Below, piece after piece: positions 26,050 through 35,789 of a stretch of DNA of 64,000 bases (its first letter is position 1; every line of letters starts with the position of its first letter). The notes under the pieces were generated by a model, which saw nothing but the letters and a program-made list of their open reading frames with translations, searched no databases and was not told the DNA's origin. The position numbers and the translations under genes were made by a program. The DNA comes from CAZFYZ01 sp964523735 (lineage in GTDB: Bacteria > Armatimonadota > UBA5829): positions 1 through 64,000 of the forward strand of contig CAZFYZ010000002.1 in assembly GCA_964523735.1 (NCBI GenBank), given 5' to 3'.

Positions 26050-29000
26050 TCAGTTCTGATCTATCGGCTCAACTGCTGTGGCTCGCAAAACCGCCACAAC
26101 GCTGGAACCTGAAAGCTCCGATCCCAGAGCACCGGTCACGCAGACATAGCTGCCAGGGGGTGCCATTCCGTAGACCTTGAGTTCGGTCGATCCGTCACTC
26201 ATCTTGAACCAGCCCGAACCGATTTCGTTGATCCGTCCCCAGGCTCTAACAAGAAGCCCGGCTGTCTTGGAGTCGTTGGCTGCGGTAAGGCCCGTAACAC
26301 CCAGAGGCTCGATGGTCCCTGTGCCCAACGGGGTTATCGTGTTGGCTTGGATGACACGCTCGCCATCAACAGTCGTGATCTGCCCGTTCACACTCACGGA
26401 AGTGCCGACAGCCGCTGTGCCGGTAACCCTGATTCCTGAGGTTCTGTCTGGCTCCTCGATGTAGAAGTAGCCACCGAAGCTGGCCGTAACGACCTGCCCG
26501 GACAGTGAGACGAGGCTGCCGTCGGCTTTGAGTTTCGCATCCGACAGCGAGATGGTCGGGGCCGGGCCCGTCAGAGCAAAGTCGTCGAAGACCGGCCGCG
26601 CCAGAGTCAGCGCGTACCAATCCACCATATTCGCAAAGCCGCCAACTCTCACTGAAGCGGTCTGAGCAGTGGTGGTGAAGCTAGTCGACTGCTGCTCCCA
26701 CGCGGACAGGTCCTCAGTGAAGTTCACAAGCTGCTTGGTGCCCTCGATGGCAGTGCCCGCAGCATCGAACTCCTCAACGTACAGTGATGCTGTCTGCTCA
26801 TCCTCAACGTATCCCCACGTCGAGTAGTATCTGAAGTCCACGCCCGGCAGGAACCAGGCACTGGCGGTGTACTCCGTGCTCGGCAGGACCGGCACCTGTT
26901 GATACCAGTAACCCGAGCCACCTACCTCGGCAATGAGGGATGTGGCGCACACGCCGGAATGGTAGAACACCGGGCCGCCAAAGGTGGAAGTGAATGCTTC
27001 TGCTGTGTAGTACGATACGGCCGATTCGGAAGCGTCCACCCAGCCGCCATTACTCCAACCGTCGTCCATGCCGGCATTCGCGAGCAGGTTCCCTGCGGAG
27101 GATACCAGTCTCATGTCAACGGTCTGCGGCACTTGAGCCCAGCCAGTCTTGCGCTGGGCATAGAAGCCCGGCTTGCTGGATCTTACCACAAAGTAGTCTC
27201 CAGACTGTGGAGTGGGGAAGCTGTAGTGACCGCTGGCATCTGTTGTGGTCGTAATGATGCTCTGCGGGATCGCGCTGTTGTTGATGGCCTCTACCGTTAC
27301 ACCTGAAAGCGGCGTTATGCCGGCTTCGTTTGTGATTGTTCCGTCCAGCGTGTTTGGTCCAGCTAGTCCGATGAGCTGGAGGTCATCAACGTATGCCTCG
27401 CAGTTGCCCAAGAGCAGTCCTTCGAGTCTGAACCTCAGTGTGGCAGTGCCCGACTGAGTGGTGAAACTCGGAAGCTCCACCAGTATCCATTGGTCAGTGT
27501 TTGTTGCGTCAAACGGGATGTTGACACTGTGATCGGAAGAGATGAGTAACCCCGCGGCGTCGTACTCCTCAACGCTGAGAGAGATGTAGTCGCCCTCAGC
27601 AAGTGCCCATCCAGTGCCGTAGCCGTAAGCCCACAACTTGGCGCTGTAGGGCTCGTTGGGTTGTGCCGATACATCCTGATACGCCCAACAGACCGAAGCC
27701 CAACCATAGTTATGGGTTCTGAAGTGCATCGAGTGATCCCCAGAATGAGATCCGCCCACGGTTATGTCGACGTAGGCATTTAGGGGCGTGTCCCAGTTCA
27801 GGGTCCACCCCGGATCAATCACTACGCCGTTGAAATACGCGTCCTGATCGTCGAACTGCGGGTTTGCGAGCAGGTTCTTCGGCATCAGGTTGAAGTTGAC
27901 CGGGAGACCGGTAGCGACGTTCCGCTTTCTTTGGTTGTAGTAGGCGCCCGTCTTGCCCGCGCGTATAGTGTAGTTGCCCGCAGGAACATTCAGTTCATAG
28001 TATCCATTGGCATCGGTCACGGTGTGATAGGGGGTGCCCATGCACTCCACACCAGCTCCAGGGACAGGAACCCCATCGCACTGCACTACCCCGAAGAACG
28101 GCGGAAGAGGGTTACCGGCGGTTCCATTGAGTTCGAATGAATCAAAGACCGCACGCTCAAGATTTACGTTGTAGGCGTATGCCAACTTGGCGTTTGCGCC
28201 TACCCGTACGTATCGAGTTCCCGCCCCTGTTCGGAAGGGAAGCTCAAGAGTCTCCCAAGCCCCGGTCTCGGCAGATGCGGCCATCAGTTGATTGCCCACC
28301 GGCTCACCGGACATGCCATATTCCTGGACGTATAGACCAGCGTCACATCCGTCTCCGGGTGTGCCCCAGTGAGAAGCCGGCAGTGCTCCGGCGCCGTAGC
28401 CTGCGATGAAGCGACACCTTGCGGTGTAGTCGGAGTTCGGCTGCACTGGTATCTCTTGGTATACCCAAGCCTGCCTGTCAGGTCCGTCGAGCGGAACAAA
28501 CAGGGCCAAAGCTTCCTCACCGGAGTCGTAATAGACAGGAAACGGATACTGGGCGCTGTAGGATTCGTTGATCACCCAGACGTCGGCTCCAGCCGTCTCT
28601 GACTTCCAGCCGTTGTTCCAGATGTCGTCGAAGCCCGCATTGACCATCAAGTTGTTTCCTACTGGTTTCAGATCGTAGTCGAGACTGATGGTGTCTCCGC
28701 TGGACCACGTCCGCTTCTTGCGCTGGGCATAGTAGCCATCTTTGCTGGCACGAATCTCTTCGTTGGAACCACTGGCCAGTCCCGTGATCGCGTACGATCC
28801 CGAGGCGTTAGTGGTTGCTGTGATCGACTGAGTAAGGTCGGCGACAGTAGCGCCCGGTAACGGCGAGCCGCCGCCTGTCACTGTGCCTGTGACAGTCGTT
28901 GTAGGCACGGGCCCGTCCAGCACGCAATCGTCGTAGTAAACGAAGGTGCCTTTGAGATACTCAACGTACGCCTCACTGATCAGAGTATCCAAGCAGTACC

Positions 29001-29561
29001 TGACCTTCTTGGCCGATGGCGCGGCCGTGAAAGTCCCGCAGAGCTGCACGTACTGCTGGTCCGGCGACGGCTGCGCGGTTATCTGCGCGACCTTGACGTC
29101 GCTAATCACTCCGCCGGATGCGTCATACTGAATGATCCTGATGGAAGCGCAGTCACCGGCGTCCGTGCCGAACGGCACCGCGTCGACTCCGTCTCCCCAC
29201 GCACATACCCAGCACGATGCCGTGTATTCTGCGCCAGGAGCGACTCCCACCTCCTGCCATGTCATTAGGTGTCCTTGCCCGCTACCCCAGAAGCAGTGCC
29301 CCANNNNNNNNNNCTGTCCGTCCCACTGTGAATGGGCAGGACACCATAGCTGGACGAAATCCAGATGGGCTGACTAGCAGTCTCCATCGTCCAGCCCATT
29401 AGCTGCCACGTTCCTGCGTCAGTCCCGAACTGCCAGTAACTGTCAGATTCGAATCCTGGGCTAACGAGTAGGTTGCCTGCAAAGCAAGCCTGCCCTGCCG
29501 CACACGCCGACAGAACGGCCACCAGAAGACAAACCAACTTCACTCGTTTCCGAACCATCAT
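26050..29561 (-). CDS. Large secreted repeat protein (CBM-like and CarboxypepD_reg-like modules), interrupted by assembly gap
   Basis: One gene of roughly 1170 codons, split in translation by ten N at 29304-29313. The start is ATG 29561 (GGAGAG upstream) with a signal peptide (LVCLLVAVLSACAAGQACFAG). Four alternating units follow. Each has a galactose-binding-like beta-sandwich (NLLxNxGFDDxWxNGW start, QxxPVxPxxEYTA core, a DDxxLxG end). The first three are followed by a carboxypeptidase-regulatory-like segment (SGxYxxxxPxGxYxxRxxKxGxYxQRK). The C-terminal 170 residues are an OB-like domain (SGQVVTASFGGYFYIEEPDRTSGIRV region) also found at the end of the protein at 36946. The frame on both sides of the gap aligns with the other repeats (HSGTD before, GHCFWGSG after), so the true gap length should restore one frame. 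It is probably an extracellular carbohydrate-binding protein. Confidence 0.8.
29304..29313. other. Assembly gap (10 N)
   Basis: Ten N interrupt the large repeat protein gene near its 5' end. The reading frames before and after the gap do not join with ten bases, so the true gap length is not ten or a base is missing at the edge. Confidence 0.95.
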
Positions 29562-30034
29562 GCCATCTCTCCTTTCGACTTTCCGGCCACTCACTACTAT
29601 GCTTTTTACCACACAAGTGCGGCTTTGTCCAGTGGGTACTGATATATTTCTTGTAGGAATTTGTGGCTTTAACTCAACTCCGAACCTCGGTCTTGAGCGA
29701 ACAGCCATATCAGGATAGTCCGAACGCTCATTTCACGATGAACGCATGAGCAGGTGGAGCTTGACAGATCCCGGAGAACTCCTGTTAGTCGCCTCTCCAA
29801 GCTTTCGATGTTTGACTTCAGGCACTGGAGTAGAGCGCGAGGGGTGCGAACTCAGAGAGTTTGCCGGGTTTGCGAGTCAACCCCCAAGGCCATTTCGAGA
29901 AGCACCGTTTTTCGACTGTCCAAGGGAGCGCGAGAAGCAATGGCTGTAGGGATGCGGTTTCAAAGGGAGTGTCGCAGGTTCGCATGTCTCGTGCGAGTCA
30001 GCCAAGATGGATTCCCCCTGACTGTACGTGCAAA

Positions 30035-30060
30035 AGGGACACCTGATCTCAGATGTCCCT
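30035..30060. terminator. Hairpin before repeat copy 2
   Basis: AGGGACA (30035-30041) pairs with TGTCCCT (30054-30060), with further inner pairing CTGA/TCAG. It sits 8 nt before the 22-bp repeat, as the 18021-18054 hairpin does for copy 1. Confidence 0.45.
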
Positions 30061-30068
30061 AGTAACGC

Positions 30069-30090
30069 ACATGGTAGCCCCGAAGGGATG
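30069..30090 (+). repeat. 22-bp direct repeat, copy 2
   Basis: Identical to 18065-18086 over 22 bases and in the same orientation, followed by related degenerate sequence to about 30170. Confidence 0.6.
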
Positions 30091-30339
30091 CAGGCTCCTG
30101 ACCAAACGTTCAGATTGAGCTGGCGGAACCGGAGTTTCGAGCGTGAACTGGTGGAATTCTGAGGTGATCTGGATAAGCATACTCACAGACACGAACCTCA
30201 GTCTTGACCGACGCGGAGCCTGTGCAGTGGTTCTGCATATTGCGCAAGAACAAGCTGCCAAAAGATCGCCGCCACGTACGACCTCGTCGGCGGAACTGTA
30301 TAACTGCAGTCGTCGCTGACGCCGAGCCATTTGAACGAT

Positions 30340-30954
30340 CTATTGGTTCGGTCCCGGCGATTCTAAGCCATGCAGTATGAGAGATGCCAGTGTCTCCACG
30401 ATTTGTGCATCGTCAACGGTCTCTGCGCCGAAGCCAATCGTTGGTTCGATCAATCCAAACGAAATGATCATTCCTACCAGTCCCAAAGCAACCACATGTG
30501 GATCAAGGCCCCGGAATGTCCCGGATTCTATCCTGTCCGCAATATAGCTTGAGACTTCCTTGCTTGCCGGCTCAAATATCCGTCTCCTGATCTCCTGAGC
30601 CAGCTCTTCGTTGAAGAGACCCTCCGCAATCATAACCTTCAAGACGGCTCTGTTCTCGCGCCACATTGTGAGCCTGTTGCGTAGCACGTTCCTGATGATC
30701 TCGGAGTCCAAGGCTCCACCATCACGCAGTACTCCCGAAAGGGGTGTCACAACTTCCTGCTCCAGAAAGCTGAACAGAATGTCCTTCTTGGTGGAGAAGT
30801 AGTTGTAGATGGTCCCTTCAGCCACGCCAGCTTCCCGTGCTATTGCTTTGGTGGTAGAACGTTCAAATCCGCGTTCGCCGAAGATCTTCAGTGCGGCTTC
30901 TATTATCTGCTTCCTGAGATCACCTGTCGCTCTCTTCTTTTCTGGTTTGTCCAT
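30340..30954 (-). CDS. TetR-family repressor of the adjacent export operon
   Basis: 204 residues. The N-terminal TetR helix-turn-helix is clear (IIEAALKIFGERGFERSTTKAIAREAGVAEGTIYNYFSTKKDIL). The C-terminal ligand domain is typical of the family, with segments such as NRLTMWRENRAVLKVMIAEGLFNEEL and ALGLVGMIISFGLIE. It is transcribed divergently from the HlyD/ABC operon, with a 327-bp intergenic region carrying a perfect palindromic operator on the operon promoter. It therefore most likely represses that operon and is relieved by an exported compound. ATG 30954 is preceded by GGAGCT. Confidence 0.9.
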   Translation of the reverse strand: MDKPEKKRATGDLRKQIIEAALKIFGERGFERSTTKAIAREAGVAEGTIYNYFSTKKDILFSFLEQEVVTPLSGVLRDGGALDSEIIRNVLRNRLTMWRENRAVLKVMIAEGLFNEELAQEIRRRIFEPASKEVSSYIADRIESGTFRGLDPHVVALGLVGMIISFGLIEPTIGFGAETVDDAQIVETLASLILHGLESPGPNQ

Positions 30955-31022
30955 AGCTCCACTCCCGGTCTATTTTGAATGCAAAACATCGGCAGAAACA
31001 AAGGCAACAGTCACATCCATGG

Positions 31023-31050
31023 TTGACAACATTGCCTGAAATGGTATACT
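31023..31050 (+). promoter_or_regulatory. Promoter of the HlyD/ABC export operon
   Basis: TTGACA (31023-31028) and TATACT (31045-31050) are spaced by 16 nt, a strong sigma70-type promoter. The -10 box is the first half of the palindromic operator, which explains repression by promoter occlusion. Confidence 0.75.
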
Positions 31051-31076
31051 ATGAGTGAGTGGTCACTCATAGTATA
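31045..31076. promoter_or_regulatory. TetR operator: perfect 14-bp inverted repeat
   Basis: TATACTATGAGTGA (31045-31058) and TCACTCATAGTATA (31063-31076) are exact reverse complements around a GTGG centre. The inner GAGTGA...TCACTC form resembles operators of efflux-controlling TetR proteins. The site lies between the tetR gene and the export operon. Confidence 0.8.
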
Positions 31077-31281
31077 GCAGGAGTCGTTGGCATATGCAAC
31101 ATTGAATCTACGCCTCTCTGCTCATTCCTGTTGTTCTGTAGGAAGTTGCTATTGGCGTCAACGCCTAAGGTTCAGGTTGTACGCTTTCGGCTATAATCGC
31201 ATGTATGATATAGCGGAAGTGATTGCTGCGCAGCCAGCTCCGGCAAAATGACACAGCTGGCCGATTCAGAGGTAACCACTG

Positions 31282-32748
31282 ATGAAGATGATGGAGCGTG
31301 CTCGCTCTCGGAAATCGAAGATATTGCGCTTGGGTCTGCTGCTGATCGTTGTCGCAACCATAGCTGGGGTGAGGTTCTACCGGAATCTCGTCAATTCCTC
31401 TAAGGCGAAGCATAGTGTCACAGCTAGTGGAACGATAGAAGCCATCGAGATGGACATAAGTCCGCGGGTTGCCGGCCGGATCGTATCACTGCGAGTCGAT
31501 GAGGGAGACACTGTCAAGAAGGGGCAAATCATTGCCGTGCTGGATGATTCGGAGATCAGGGCCCAAGTGGAACAGGCGCAAGGGGCACTGGCGACCTCCA
31601 AAGCCAGGTTAGCCGACCTGCTGGCCGGAACTCGGGAAGAGCAAATACGCCAATCTAGGGCGGAGTATCAACAGGCAATGGCAAATGCCGACGGGGCCAG
31701 GGACGTCTACCGCACGATCAGCGAATCCCATTCCAAGAGCAGCGAGCTGAAAGCAAGCCTCGCCACCGCCGAAGCAAACTACAAGGCCGCCCAGAAGGAG
31801 CGTGCCGCCTCTGCTGCACGACTGGCGCTTGTGAAGCAGGGCCCACGCAAAGAAGAGGTTGACAGACTCAAGGCAAACCTTGAGCAGGCCAAGGCCCACC
31901 AGCGGAATGCGGAGGCCGACTACAACCGCTACTCTCAGCTTCACGAAGAAGGCGCTGTTTCCCGACAGCAGTTGGACAACGCGCTCGCCGCTCGTGACTC
32001 CTCGCGTGGGGCAGCCGATGCAGCCGAGGCCAAGTATCGTGAAGCCGTGGCAGGATCCAGACCGGAGGAGATAGAGGAGGCAGAAGCCAGACTGGAGCAA
32101 GCACAGGCGAGGTTGATCGGCGCGCGCGAATCATTGGCTTCTTCCAGGCAGATCTACGCCGATCGTCTGGATTCTCGCAGGCAACTCGAAAGTGCCAGAA
32201 GCAACTACGAAGCGACTAAGTCCAGGGTGCAGGCCGCCAAGGCGCAACTGGATCTGCTGGAGGCCGGAGCTACGACGGATGCAATCGAAGCTGCACGAGG
32301 ACAGGTAAAGCAGGCGCAGGGCGCTCTGAACGCGGCCACAACGAACCTGGCGTACACGACAGTGATCTGTCCTGCGGACGGCGTGGTGAATGTCAAGTAC
32401 CGGGAACTCGGTGAGTTCCTGTCTCCCGGGACTCCCATTGTCCAGATCGCCAGCTTGGACCGTGTATGGCTTCGTGTGTACGCTCCTCTTCCTACTCTCG
32501 GCAAGATCAAGGTTGGACAAGCCGCGTCAGTAAAAGCCGATACCTATCCGGGAAAGGTCTACAGGGGCCGGGTAAGCAGTCTTTCAGAGGAACCTGAGTT
32601 CACTCCGAAAAACGTGCAGACGACTGAAGAACGGGTCAAGCTGGTCTATGCGGTGCGCATCGACCTGGACAATGAATCTCGCGAACTCAAGCCCGGTATG
32701 CCTGCCGATGCAGACATTCGACTAGCAGGAAGTACCAACCAAAGGTGA
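31282..32748 (+). CDS. HlyD/YbhG-type membrane fusion protein
   Basis: 488 residues. An N-terminal membrane anchor (LGLLLIVVATIAGVRFY) is followed by a biotinyl-lipoyl-like half (ASGTIEAIEMDISPRVAGRIVSLRVDEGDTVKKGQIIAVLDD). A very long alpha-helical hairpin (about residues 85-345) follows, in which a short motif recurs four times (LLAGTREEQI, LVKQGPRKEEV, AVAGSRPEEI, LLEAGATTDAI). The second lipoyl half (TVICPADGVVNVKYRELGEFLSPGTPIVQI) and a beta-barrel close the chain. GAGG lies 8 nt before the ATG. It is the first gene of a five-gene operon and should link the ABC pump to an outer-membrane TolC-like channel, as YbhG does for YbhFSR. Confidence 0.88.
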   Translation: MKMMERARSRKSKILRLGLLLIVVATIAGVRFYRNLVNSSKAKHSVTASGTIEAIEMDISPRVAGRIVSLRVDEGDTVKKGQIIAVLDDSEIRAQVEQAQGALATSKARLADLLAGTREEQIRQSRAEYQQAMANADGARDVYRTISESHSKSSELKASLATAEANYKAAQKERAASAARLALVKQGPRKEEVDRLKANLEQAKAHQRNAEADYNRYSQLHEEGAVSRQQLDNALAARDSSRGAADAAEAKYREAVAGSRPEEIEEAEARLEQAQARLIGARESLASSRQIYADRLDSRRQLESARSNYEATKSRVQAAKAQLDLLEAGATTDAIEAARGQVKQAQGALNAATTNLAYTTVICPADGVVNVKYRELGEFLSPGTPIVQIASLDRVWLRVYAPLPTLGKIKVGQAASVKADTYPGKVYRGRVSSLSEEPEFTPKNVQTTEERVKLVYAVRIDLDNESRELKPGMPADADIRLAGSTNQR

Positions 32749-32752
32749 ACCA

Positions 32753-33709
32753 ATGGAACGCTCTCTGGTCATAGATGCTCGAGGCCTCCGCAAGAACTTT
32801 GGAGACCTGCGGGCAGTCGATGGAGTTGACCTGCAGGTTCGCTCAGGCGAGATATTTGGTCTGTTGGGGCCGGATGGGGCGGGCAAGACAACAACAATCA
32901 GGATGCTCGTCGGAATAGTGGATCCGACCGATGGCGGTGGCTCTGTCCTCGGCCACGATATGATCAGGAAAAGAGAAGAGATCAAGACCAAGATCGGCTA
33001 CATGTCCCAACGGTTCAGTCTATACGGCGACCTGACGGTAGCCGAGAACCTGGACTTTTTCTCCGAGATCTACGAAGTGCCTGTCTCGGAACGTGCCGAA
33101 CGGGAGAACAGGATGCTCGACTTTAGTCGGCTTCATCCTTTCAAGGACCGGCTAGCGCAAAACCTCTCCGGCGGTATGAAGCAGAAACTGGCACTGGCTT
33201 GCACCCTCATGCACACGCCTTCGTTGTTGTTTCTCGATGAACCCACCACCGGCGTTGACCCCGTGTCCAGAAGAGACTTCTGGAAGATTCTCTATCAACT
33301 CGTCGCTGAGGGGATGACCATCGTTATCAGCACTCCCTACATGGACGAGGCCGAGCGGTGCACTCGTATAGCCGTGATGGACAAGGGACGGATCATCAAG
33401 ATAGACAGTCCTGCGGCGCTGAAGCGCAGCGTTCCTGGCAGCCTTATTGAGCTTTCGGCGGCGCCACAACGAGCAGCAAAGGACCTGATCAGCACTCTGA
33501 GCTCTGTCCGCACGGTACAGGTCTTCGGGGACCGGCTGCACGTATTGTGTGACGATCCTGATGCGGCGAAAGCACAGATCACTGACGCTCTGAACGGCCA
33601 CAACATTGAGATGGGCGACATCAGAATGCTGGCGGCAGGTTTGGAAGACGCGTTCGTGTCCACCATCGAGCATTCGCGCACATCGGAAGAAGGCGGTCCC
33701 CATGCCTGA
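32753..33709 (+). CDS. ABC transporter ATP-binding protein (YbhF-like, first copy)
   Basis: 318 residues of the DrrA/CcmA-like drug-export class. Walker A is GPDGAGKT (a DG variant of GPNGAGKT), the signature is LSGGMKQKLALA, Walker B is LLFLDEPTTGVDP, and the switch region reads TPYMDEAERC where most family members have TH. It starts 4 nt after the HlyD stop, and its 3' end overlaps the second ATPase by 8 bp. In YbhF two ATPase halves are fused in one protein; here they are separate genes. It pairs with the second ATPase to energise the two ABC-2 permeases. Confidence 0.9.
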   Translation: MERSLVIDARGLRKNFGDLRAVDGVDLQVRSGEIFGLLGPDGAGKTTTIRMLVGIVDPTDGGGSVLGHDMIRKREEIKTKIGYMSQRFSLYGDLTVAENLDFFSEIYEVPVSERAERENRMLDFSRLHPFKDRLAQNLSGGMKQKLALACTLMHTPSLLFLDEPTTGVDPVSRRDFWKILYQLVAEGMTIVISTPYMDEAERCTRIAVMDKGRIIKIDSPAALKRSVPGSLIELSAAPQRAAKDLISTLSSVRTVQVFGDRLHVLCDDPDAAKAQITDALNGHNIEMGDIRMLAAGLEDAFVSTIEHSRTSEEGGPHA

Positions 33710-34655
33710 CATAGTCGTGCGGGTGGAACACCTGGTCAAGGTATTCGGCTCGTTCAGAGCGGTGGATGATGTGTCGTTTGAGGTTGCCAAAGGAGAGATC
33801 TTCGGATTCCTGGGGCCAAACGGCGCCGGCAAATCCACGACTATTCGCATGCTTTGTGGCCTGCTTACTCCCACATCCGGCAGCGGCAGCGTGGCCGGCT
33901 TCGACATAATGACAGAATCGGAGCAGATCAAGCAGCGCATAGGATACATGTCCCAACGGTTCTCGTTGTATGAGGATCTGACCGTGGCGGAGAACATCGC
34001 GTTCTACGCTGGAATCTACAACGTCAGAGGCAGCCGATTCAGAGATCGAAGGGCATGGATACTTGAGATGGCCGGCCTTGGCGACCGCGAGAACAACATC
34101 ACTGGCGAGTTGTCGACGGGCTGGAAACAGCGACTTGCCCTTGGTACAGCGGTCGTGCATGAACCAGAGATACTCTTTCTGGACGAGCCGACCTCTGGCG
34201 TGGACCCGATATCCAGACGGCAGTTCTGGGACCTGATTTACGAGGTCGCCGGAAGCGGAGTCACCGTTTTCGTGACCACCCACTTTATGGACGAAGCAGA
34301 ACACTGCGACCGGTTGGCGCTGATCTATCGAGGGAAGAGAATCGCGATGGGCACCCCCAGAGCATTGAAACAAGACTTCGCAGGCAATACGCTGCTTGAG
34401 GTCTCTGCCTCGCCTGTCTTGGATGCGCTGATCGCAATCGAGGAAGCGCCAGGAGTTATGGACGCGGCATTGTTCGGCACTAGCATCCACGTCGTGACGG
34501 AAGGTGCGCAGGACAACTCCGCTGCACTGACAGGCTATCTGCGCGATAAAGGACTGGTTCTGGATCATATAGCGCCCGTAGAACCGAGCCTGGAAGATGT
34601 GTTTGTGTCATTGGTGGAAAAAGCTGACCGCGAACTGGAAGAGGCGGGCAGGTAA
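33702..34655 (+). CDS. ABC transporter ATP-binding protein (YbhF-like, second copy)
   Basis: 317 residues from ATG 33702, which overlaps the upstream stop; the frame is open upstream to 33606, but that part shadows the first ATPase gene. Walker A is GPNGAGKS, the signature loop is degenerate (LSTGWKQRLALG instead of LSGGxxQR), Walker B is ILFLDEPTSGVDP, and the switch is TTHFMDEAEHC. The degenerate signature in this copy and the TP switch in the other suggest one canonical and one degenerate ATP site in the heterodimer. Confidence 0.9.
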   Translation: MPDIVVRVEHLVKVFGSFRAVDDVSFEVAKGEIFGFLGPNGAGKSTTIRMLCGLLTPTSGSGSVAGFDIMTESEQIKQRIGYMSQRFSLYEDLTVAENIAFYAGIYNVRGSRFRDRRAWILEMAGLGDRENNITGELSTGWKQRLALGTAVVHEPEILFLDEPTSGVDPISRRQFWDLIYEVAGSGVTVFVTTHFMDEAEHCDRLALIYRGKRIAMGTPRALKQDFAGNTLLEVSASPVLDALIAIEEAPGVMDAALFGTSIHVVTEGAQDNSAALTGYLRDKGLVLDHIAPVEPSLEDVFVSLVEKADRELEEAGR

Positions 34656-34661
34656 CATCGT

Positions 34662-35777
34662 ATGAGACGGCGAATCAGGGCGATCATCAAGAAAGAGTTT
34701 ATCCACATTGTGCGGGACCCAAGAAGCCTCGGGGTAGCCATAGCGCTGCCCATCGTCCTGTTGCTGCTCTATGGCTATGGCATAAATCTTGATGTTAGGC
34801 ACCTACGGACAGCCGTGATCGACGACGACTCCACCCGGCAGTCTCGAGCGCTGCTAGCCTCGTTCGAGCAGAGTAAATACTTCGATTTCGTTAGTCGCCT
34901 CGGATCTTATTCTGAGGTTGCGGAGCAGTTGGACCACAACCGGGCAAAGATTGTGATCGCTGTCCCGAAGGGATTCGCCCAAGATCTGTCTCACGGCAAG
35001 GCTCACATTCAGGTCATCGTTGACGGCTCGGATTCCACCACCGCGTCTTTGGCAATCGGTTATGCTTCGCAAATCGCTCAGGCATTTTCGAAGAGTGTGG
35101 CAGAGCGAGGCGCTCAGGCTGGTAGTTCTGTGCCGGGCTTGGATGTGAGAACCAGATACTGGTACAACCCTAAGCTCAACAGCACCAACTTCATCGTGCC
35201 GGGTCTGATCGCTATCATTCTGATGCTGCTCTCATCTCTCCTAACGTCCATGACGATCGTCCGTGAGCGCGAGCGTGGCTCCATAGAGCAGGTGATAGTT
35301 TCGCCTATCAGGCCACACGAACTCATGCTTGGTAAGCTGGCGCCTTATGTCGTCATTGCGTTTCTTGATATAGTGATCGTCATTCTTGCTGCCAGGCTCA
35401 TCTTTGGGGTGCCGCTGGTGGGAAGTGTTCCGCTGCTTCTCGTCGCTTCTTTCTTCTTTCTCATCGCCGCCCTCGGCCTTGGACTGCTGATCTCGGTGGT
35501 ATCAAACAGTCAGCTTGTTGCCATGGCCATCGCGGTAATCGCGACAATGCTGCCGACGGTGCTGTTGTCCGGGTTCATGTATCCAGTCAGCACTATGCCG
35601 CCGCCGATAAGAGCCGTCACTTACCTGATTCCTGCTAAGTACTACCTCGTCATCGTTCGCGGGATATTCCTGAAGGGGGTCGGCCCTTCGGTATTGTGGC
35701 AGCAGGGGGCCTTGCTGCTTGCCGCTGGGACGATTCTCATCATGTTGAGTGCTCGCAAGTTCAAGAAGGTGCTCTAG
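34662..35777 (+). CDS. ABC-2 type permease (YbhS/YbhR-like, first copy)
   Basis: 371 residues. The family layout is present: a cytoplasmic start RRIRAIIKKEFIHIVRDPRSLG, one helix (VAIALPIVLLLLYGYGI), a large extracytoplasmic domain (about 45-180), and five C-terminal helices with the conserved MTIVRERERGSIEQVIVSPIRPHELMLGK elbow segment. It starts 6 nt after the second ATPase. Paralogous to the next gene; the two form a heterodimeric export channel. Confidence 0.9.
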   Translation: MRRRIRAIIKKEFIHIVRDPRSLGVAIALPIVLLLLYGYGINLDVRHLRTAVIDDDSTRQSRALLASFEQSKYFDFVSRLGSYSEVAEQLDHNRAKIVIAVPKGFAQDLSHGKAHIQVIVDGSDSTTASLAIGYASQIAQAFSKSVAERGAQAGSSVPGLDVRTRYWYNPKLNSTNFIVPGLIAIILMLLSSLLTSMTIVRERERGSIEQVIVSPIRPHELMLGKLAPYVVIAFLDIVIVILAARLIFGVPLVGSVPLLLVASFFFLIAALGLGLLISVVSNSQLVAMAIAVIATMLPTVLLSGFMYPVSTMPPPIRAVTYLIPAKYYLVIVRGIFLKGVGPSVLWQQGALLLAAGTILIMLSARKFKKVL

Positions 35778-35789
35778 GATCGTGGCTAA

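Larger units (their letters stand above)
29562..30339. other. Gene-free stretch with decayed repeat and hairpin
   Basis: No open frame here looks real. The stretch holds a hairpin (30035-30060), the second 22-bp repeat copy (30069-30090) and sequence similar to 18158-18240. A tRNA-like string (GGTTCGCATG near 29970) is not supported by a cloverleaf. Confidence 0.5.

Noticed and set aside
29930..30010. tRNA-like string (GGTTCGCATG and neighbouring GC stems)
   Set aside because: No acceptor or anticodon stems can be drawn around it; only a T-loop-like word is present.
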